Below, in pieces: positions 60,317-64,000 of a stretch of DNA of 64,000 nt. The notes under the pieces were generated by a model that did no database searches, was not told the origin of the DNA, and was given only the letters and a program-made list of their open reading frames with translations. The position numbers and the translations under genes are program-made. Positions within the stretch are counted from its first letter, which is position 1. Each line of letters opens with the position of its first letter. The stretch comes from Agrobacterium vaccinii (lineage in GTDB: Bacteria; Pseudomonadota; Alphaproteobacteria; Rhizobiales; Rhizobiaceae), in the NCBI RefSeq assembly GCF_021310995.1, contig NZ_CP054151.1:1185001-1249000 (forward strand), given 5' to 3'.

Positions 60317-60693
60317 GGATAACTCCAGAAATGGAACAGGCGCAGGCAACACCACAGGATGCAGTGTAAAGCCTCGGCAAGCCCAGTGTCCACGACAATT
60401 AAGGCCGGTGACAGCAATGATTTTACCTCCGCAGAGCAGTGGCGGGATCATTGTTGCGAAGCATCTGATGCATTTGGAATTGTGTACCCACAACCAGATA
60501 GTGCCCTTGAGAAGCTGCTCCTCGGGAGTGCTTCTGTTTATCGTTTCAGGACACCTGCGGATTTAGCGAAAAGCAAATATTAGTGAACTCTAACGTTTAG
60601 ACTTCTAAATTAAAGGTGATGCTTATATACTATTCGTCCCAGTGGGTTAGGAGAGCTTATGTCCAGCAAGCCCACAAGGAGGAGGAGAAACCA
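60317..60693. other. Divergent intergenic region between the ABC operon and the secreted protein gene
   Basis: About 375 bp. No gene supported. It should hold both promoters. AAGGAGGAGGAG precedes the start at 60694 and is the strongest ribosome binding site in this part. Confidence 0.45.
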
Positions 60694-61281
60694 ATGAGAA
60701 AAATAACATCTTCTTTGTTCGTCACAGCTTGTCTTGCCCTGCCGTTTCAGGCGCATTCACTCGATGTGAGCGTGGGCGGGGTCAGCGCCAGTGTTGGCGG
60801 TAATGATCGCGGCGGTGTGAGTGCCAGCGCCTCTGTAGGAGGGAGCGGTGGTATCAATGCCGGTGCGGATGTCGGCGGACGAAGCGGTGGCGGGCTTGGT
60901 GCCGATGTCAACGCCTCCGTGGGCGGAAGAAGTGGCGTCAACGCCAATACCAGCGCCAGTGTCGGCGGCAAAAGCGGCATCAATGCCAATGTCAACGCAT
61001 CCGCTGGTAAGGTCAACGCCAATGCCAAGGTGGGTGTGGGTACGACCACCGGTGTCGGCGTGAATGTCGGTGTCGGTATCGGCAACCCCGGGGTTCCCGG
61101 TGGACCGATCAGCCCCGGCACGACACCTCCCGGTGCTGTCAGGGATGCCATCATCTCCTACAACAACATGTCGCGCACTCAGCAGGTCAGACTGGCCAAA
61201 CGCTGCGTGGACATTTTGGGCGGTGGCTATGATGCGGCCCTGACGCAGCTGTGCCGGATGATCCACACGGCATCGCGTTGA
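60694..61281 (+). CDS. Secreted Gly/Val/Asn/Ser-rich repeat protein
   Basis: 195 residues from ATG 60694. Signal peptide MRKITSSLFVTACLALPFQAHS. The mature part is short imperfect repeats of the type ASVGGxSGxNANxxA (for example VGGSGGINAGADVGG, VGGRSGVNANTSASVGG, VGVNVGVGIGNPGVPGG). A compact C-terminal segment contains two cysteines (LAKRCVDILGGGYDAALTQLCRMI) that may form a disulphide. The repeats suggest an extended beta structure or disordered surface coat. Similar genes are known as hypothetical proteins in rhizobia; function unknown. Strong AAGGAGGAGGAG ribosome binding site suggests high expression. Confidence 0.75.
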   Translation: MRKITSSLFVTACLALPFQAHSLDVSVGGVSASVGGNDRGGVSASASVGGSGGINAGADVGGRSGGGLGADVNASVGGRSGVNANTSASVGGKSGINANVNASAGKVNANAKVGVGTTTGVGVNVGVGIGNPGVPGGPISPGTTPPGAVRDAIISYNNMSRTQQVRLAKRCVDILGGGYDAALTQLCRMIHTASR

Positions 61282-61299
61282 TAGGAAGCAGCAACGGAA

Positions 61300-61323
61300 A
61301 GGGGTGGGTTCAGGCCCACCCCT
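61300..61323. terminator. Hairpin between convergent genes
   Basis: AGGGGTGGG (61300-61308) / CCCACCCCT (61315-61323), 9-bp perfect stem, 6-nt loop, between the secreted protein gene and the LON-domain gene. No long T-run; probable bidirectional terminator. Confidence 0.55.
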
Positions 61324-61420
61324 AACTGAAATGTAGAATACTCGCTGCCGCAAAACGTCGACTTTTGCGACAATAGTTTTTGAAAAAGTGGCGATCCCGA
61401 TTTTTTGCAAAAATTTTTAT

Positions 61421-62242
61421 TTATGCGAAAGCTTCTGAGCGACCAGCGCACATTAACTCGATGATTTTTTCGAGGCGGGTAACCACGTCGTGGGTTTCCA
61501 AGAGTTGTTGCTTCTCTTCGAGACTGGTCGACAGCAAAGGTGCGACTGTATCAGCCAGCAGGCCTGCATCGCCGATCGAGGGCAGGCCAAAACGGGCTTT
61601 TGATCCTGGCGGAAGTGCAGAAAAATCGACATTGGCGTAAGTCTTATAGGCATTGAGAACTGCGTTCGAAAGAGCGGCGGCCTCCTTCGACTGGCCGCTC
61701 AATTCTTTAATCGGATTAACCTCTGCCGCCAAGAACTCGCCATCGATAAGGCGGGCGATGCCCGTTCGCTCAAGCCCACAGACGGTGACCTTGAGAGTTC
61801 CGTCTACCTGTGTCTGGCGATCGACCACGTTTGCTATGACGCCCACCGGATGGAGTGCATCAAGAGTGGTGGGAAGATCGTCGGAGCTGTGCCTCTGGGA
61901 GACAACGACAACGCGTCGATCACCGACAAGAGCGTATTCCACCGCTTGACGAGTTTTGTCGCGCGCCACGAAAATCCGCGAGATCATGTGTGGAAACAGG
62001 ACCATGTCCCGCATAGGAACAACGGGAATCACCGCCTTGGCTGGATAAGGCGTGTTGGCCTGGGCCGAGGTCGTGGACGACTGAGTCGCTTGGATCCTTG
62101 CGGCCAATACATTCCAGTCTCGATAGCCAAGAATTTTAGCAACGAGCTCCTGGCTCTCACTGTTGGTGAAGGTAACTGATTTGGCGTGAAGCGCTTCACG
62201 TAGCGTTTTCGCCATAGTTTTGGCATCGCGGAAATCGCGCAT
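61421..62242 (-). CDS. LON substrate-binding-domain protein with N-terminal glyoxalase-related domain
   Basis: 273 residues. Residues about 1-45 resemble the small N-terminal 'glyoxalase superfamily' domain (AKTLREALHAKSVTFTNSESQELVAKILGYRDWNVLAARI). Residues about 68-265 are a Lon N-terminal domain: AVIPVVPMRDMVLFPHMISRIFVARDKTRQAVEYAL (start AVIPVVPMRDMVLFPHM), HPVGVIANVV, LKVTVCGLERTGIARL. The AAA+ and Ser-Lys protease domains of Lon are absent. It could be an adaptor or substrate-recognition factor, but that is inference. It looks complete, not truncated: the stop is followed by a hairpin. Confidence 0.8.
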   Translation of the reverse strand: MRDFRDAKTMAKTLREALHAKSVTFTNSESQELVAKILGYRDWNVLAARIQATQSSTTSAQANTPYPAKAVIPVVPMRDMVLFPHMISRIFVARDKTRQAVEYALVGDRRVVVVSQRHSSDDLPTTLDALHPVGVIANVVDRQTQVDGTLKVTVCGLERTGIARLIDGEFLAAEVNPIKELSGQSKEAAALSNAVLNAYKTYANVDFSALPPGSKARFGLPSIGDAGLLADTVAPLLSTSLEEKQQLLETHDVVTRLEKIIELMCAGRSEAFA

Positions 62243-62481
62243 AAGATGATCCTTTGCATAAACGAACGGAGAGCATCAGGGGCTTGCGTTGCTGAGCCGT
62301 TCGTTCGGGCAAAGAGAGCCATAAGTGGCTCGATACATTCACCGTACCCTGCGGGGCGCAAGCAGCAGGTTGTATCTACCTAGCACCGATTGTGCGCGGA
62401 AGCTCTTTCATTGTCAATATTAGGTTGTGTGAGCGATATACGATACCGTTACGCTAAGAATCTCTGCTCTACGCCTTACGT

Positions 62482-63756
62482 CTAGCCGCCGTTCTTGCGG
62501 CCCAGCGACATGATGCGCTCGCGCAGCACTTTGGCAAGATTGCGGGTGTTGCGATACATGTGGACTTGTGCTGCGACCTGACGCACATCGCGGTCGTTGT
62601 TCTGGGCAAGGCCGATGACGAGTGTGCCCATCTCCGATTTTTCACCCCAGAACCCGTCCAAAGCGCCATCTTCATCAGCGCCGCAACTGTCCGTGCGCAG
62701 AATATTGGCGTCATCCAGATGCCATTCGGTCAGGCGCTGCAACAGCAGACGGTCAATGGCGTGGCGCTGGTGATTTTCATTGAAGGCGAGCTTCCAGACG
62801 TACGCCTCGCCCATGGTCATGAAAACAACGGCCGAGGCGACGGCGGCACCATCGAGATTGAGCGTGTGAATACGGACGGCATCGATCTCGGCCAGATTGG
62901 TGATGGCTTCGCGCGCAAAGGCGGCGCGGTATCTGTCGCTGACGAGGGCCGAACGGCGGCGGCCTTTCGAGCCACTCGCTTCCAGCGCCAGAAATTCTTC
63001 CGTGCGCAACCTGATGTCCTGCGGTTGTCTGGCGATGTCATGCGAAAAGTTGCCCATCGCCTCCAGCTGTTGCCAATGACCATGCAGGGTCTGCAACTGC
63101 TGTGCAGACATGGTGCTTTGCAGATATAGGCTCGCATCCACGTCGCTTTCCAGCATCATGCGGCTGTGTGGTTCTGCGGTGGCAAGCGGCAGGTTTCGGC
63201 TGAGCGCTATGGCTTTGACCATGCGCACGAACGCGCCATCCAGCCGCAATTGCGGCAGCACCAGAATCTCGGGCAGGCGAAGTTCGGGCTGGGATAGGGC
63301 GTCCAGCAGATTATCGATGGTTTCGGCAGCGCCTTCCGAATCCACCAGCGGCGTGCCGAGCGGTCCGAAAGGATTGGCCCAGGCCCGCAGAATGGAAGGC
63401 CCCACGGAAAAACCGGGCTTTTCAACTGTAAACGGCATGAGGAAACGCATGCGACTGCGCGCGCCGTTTTCATCGCGCATCAGTGCAAACCGAACGGATT
63501 TCTCATCCACGCGCGGCATGGCCGGGGCCAGAAGTTTTCCCGTGAAGAAGATGTTCGGCTCCATGACCCGGTTTGACAGGAAATCCAATTCTTCCTGAAG
63601 GTCATAGCCTAACTGTGCCGGATAGATACAGAACTCGCGACCGGCACGACCGACGCGGATGCTGCTGTCTGCGGCGGGACGTTCCGACACGGCCTTGGCG
63701 AGCAGCATCGCGAAACGGCTGTCTCGCATATCTGGATCATTCGGATCGCTTGCCAT
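62482..63756 (-). CDS. GNAT-like acetyltransferase of the CelD/BioF2 family (Acetyltransf_6)
   Basis: 424 residues. C-terminal GNAT-type core: RAAFAREAITNLAEIDAVRIHTLNLDGAAVASAVVFMTMGEAYVWKLAFNENHQRHAIDRLLLQRL (central pieces AVRIHTLNLDGAAVASAV and AYVWKLAFNENHQRHAID), matching the PF13480 pattern 'GxLxA...Y.........P...L'. The N-terminal half (LGYDLQEELDFLSNRV, PEILVLPQLRLDGAFVRM) is the second GNAT-like lobe. The family occurs with exopolysaccharide or cellulose synthesis genes. No such genes are adjacent here; substrate unknown. Confidence 0.78.
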   Translation of the reverse strand: MASDPNDPDMRDSRFAMLLAKAVSERPAADSSIRVGRAGREFCIYPAQLGYDLQEELDFLSNRVMEPNIFFTGKLLAPAMPRVDEKSVRFALMRDENGARSRMRFLMPFTVEKPGFSVGPSILRAWANPFGPLGTPLVDSEGAAETIDNLLDALSQPELRLPEILVLPQLRLDGAFVRMVKAIALSRNLPLATAEPHSRMMLESDVDASLYLQSTMSAQQLQTLHGHWQQLEAMGNFSHDIARQPQDIRLRTEEFLALEASGSKGRRRSALVSDRYRAAFAREAITNLAEIDAVRIHTLNLDGAAVASAVVFMTMGEAYVWKLAFNENHQRHAIDRLLLQRLTEWHLDDANILRTDSCGADEDGALDGFWGEKSEMGTLVIGLAQNNDRDVRQVAAQVHMYRNTRNLAKVLRERIMSLGRKNGG

Positions 63757-64000
63757 GCCTGCCTATACCGTCTCTGTCACCCATGTCGTGACAATGTAGT
63801 TGTCAAAAGCAGCCCGTTGAAGAGGCACGGCGATTTATACGACAACCGATGAACACCAGACTTTTTCTTCGGTGAAATTTCAAACCGTTTCAATAATACA
63901 TCGAAACATTAACAATGTTGAGAGCATCGATGCAGTAAATTAACCGTGTACGATAAACCGTTTAAGCGTCACTTTGGTTCAAGGCAATATTAGCGTATTT

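Overview
The window looks like chromosomal DNA of a Rhizobiaceae alphaproteobacterium, most probably an Agrobacterium/Rhizobium-type strain. The grounds are the rRNA operon ending 23S-5S-tRNA-fMet, a NolR-like ArsR regulator, a perfect EcfG-type (GGAAC-N17-CGTT) stress promoter, rhizobial-style palindromic intergenic repeats, tripartite tricarboxylate (TTT) and dipeptide-type ABC transporters, and IS3/IS4/IS66/IS630 elements. No database search was possible; family calls come from motifs and recalled family patterns.

Layout. (1) 1-3175: 3' part of a 23S rRNA gene, 5S rRNA and initiator tRNA. (2) 3132-13720: a decayed mobile-element zone. A large serine recombinase remnant overlaps the tRNA antisense, so tRNA-fMet is the likely integration site. 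Then come uncharacterised genes (one DUF3102-like, one with a PD-(D/E)XK-like motif) and a wrecked FtsH-like AAA+/M41 protease gene. That gene carries frameshifts, a deletion and an IS4-family insertion with perfect ends and an 11-bp target duplication. A 31-bp-arm palindrome and an IS3-family element follow. (3) 13844-22291: a surface-sugar locus (3,5-epimerase, DegT aminotransferase, formyltransferase, WbqC-like protein, O-acetyltransferase, glycosyltransferase, RfbF, RfbG, C-methyltransferase). Its content suggests a CDP-linked, branched, possibly amino- and N-formylated 6-deoxy sugar. It is closed by an IS66 remnant and an IS630 element.

(4) 24043-31405: csbD with an EcfG promoter, then a minus-strand operon tctB-tctA-lyase-tctC-AbrB-GntR, divergent from a second isocitrate lyase/PEP-mutase-family lyase: an uptake and cleavage module for an organic acid. 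(5) 31442-35817: a Crp/Fnr regulator, NolR-like regulator and receiver-only protein, all on the minus strand and each preceded by copies of a 16-bp TGTCC-N6-GGACA palindrome; then rpsU, a TonB-C-like protein and a membrane protein. (6) 36153-42853: tail-collar protein, small DUF6916-like protein, GNAT acetyltransferase and a 1,679-residue Ig-repeat autotransporter containing 534-bp tandem repeats.

(7) 43611-47863: oxidoreductase, TIM-barrel isomerase/epimerase and polyol dehydrogenase genes, then a secreted Fe/Mn superoxide dismutase. (8) 48213-53603: a dppABCDF-like ABC operon. (9) 54215-60316: a second, minus-strand Dpp/Opp-type ABC operon ending in a class V aminotransferase. (10) 60694-63756: a secreted Gly/Val/Asn repeat protein, a LON-domain-only protein and a CelD-like acetyltransferase.

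The strongest candidates for new biology are the TGTCC-N6-GGACA regulon, the tail-collar/DUF6916/GNAT/adhesin cassette, the branched-sugar pathway and the mobile-element cargo around the FtsH-like gene.
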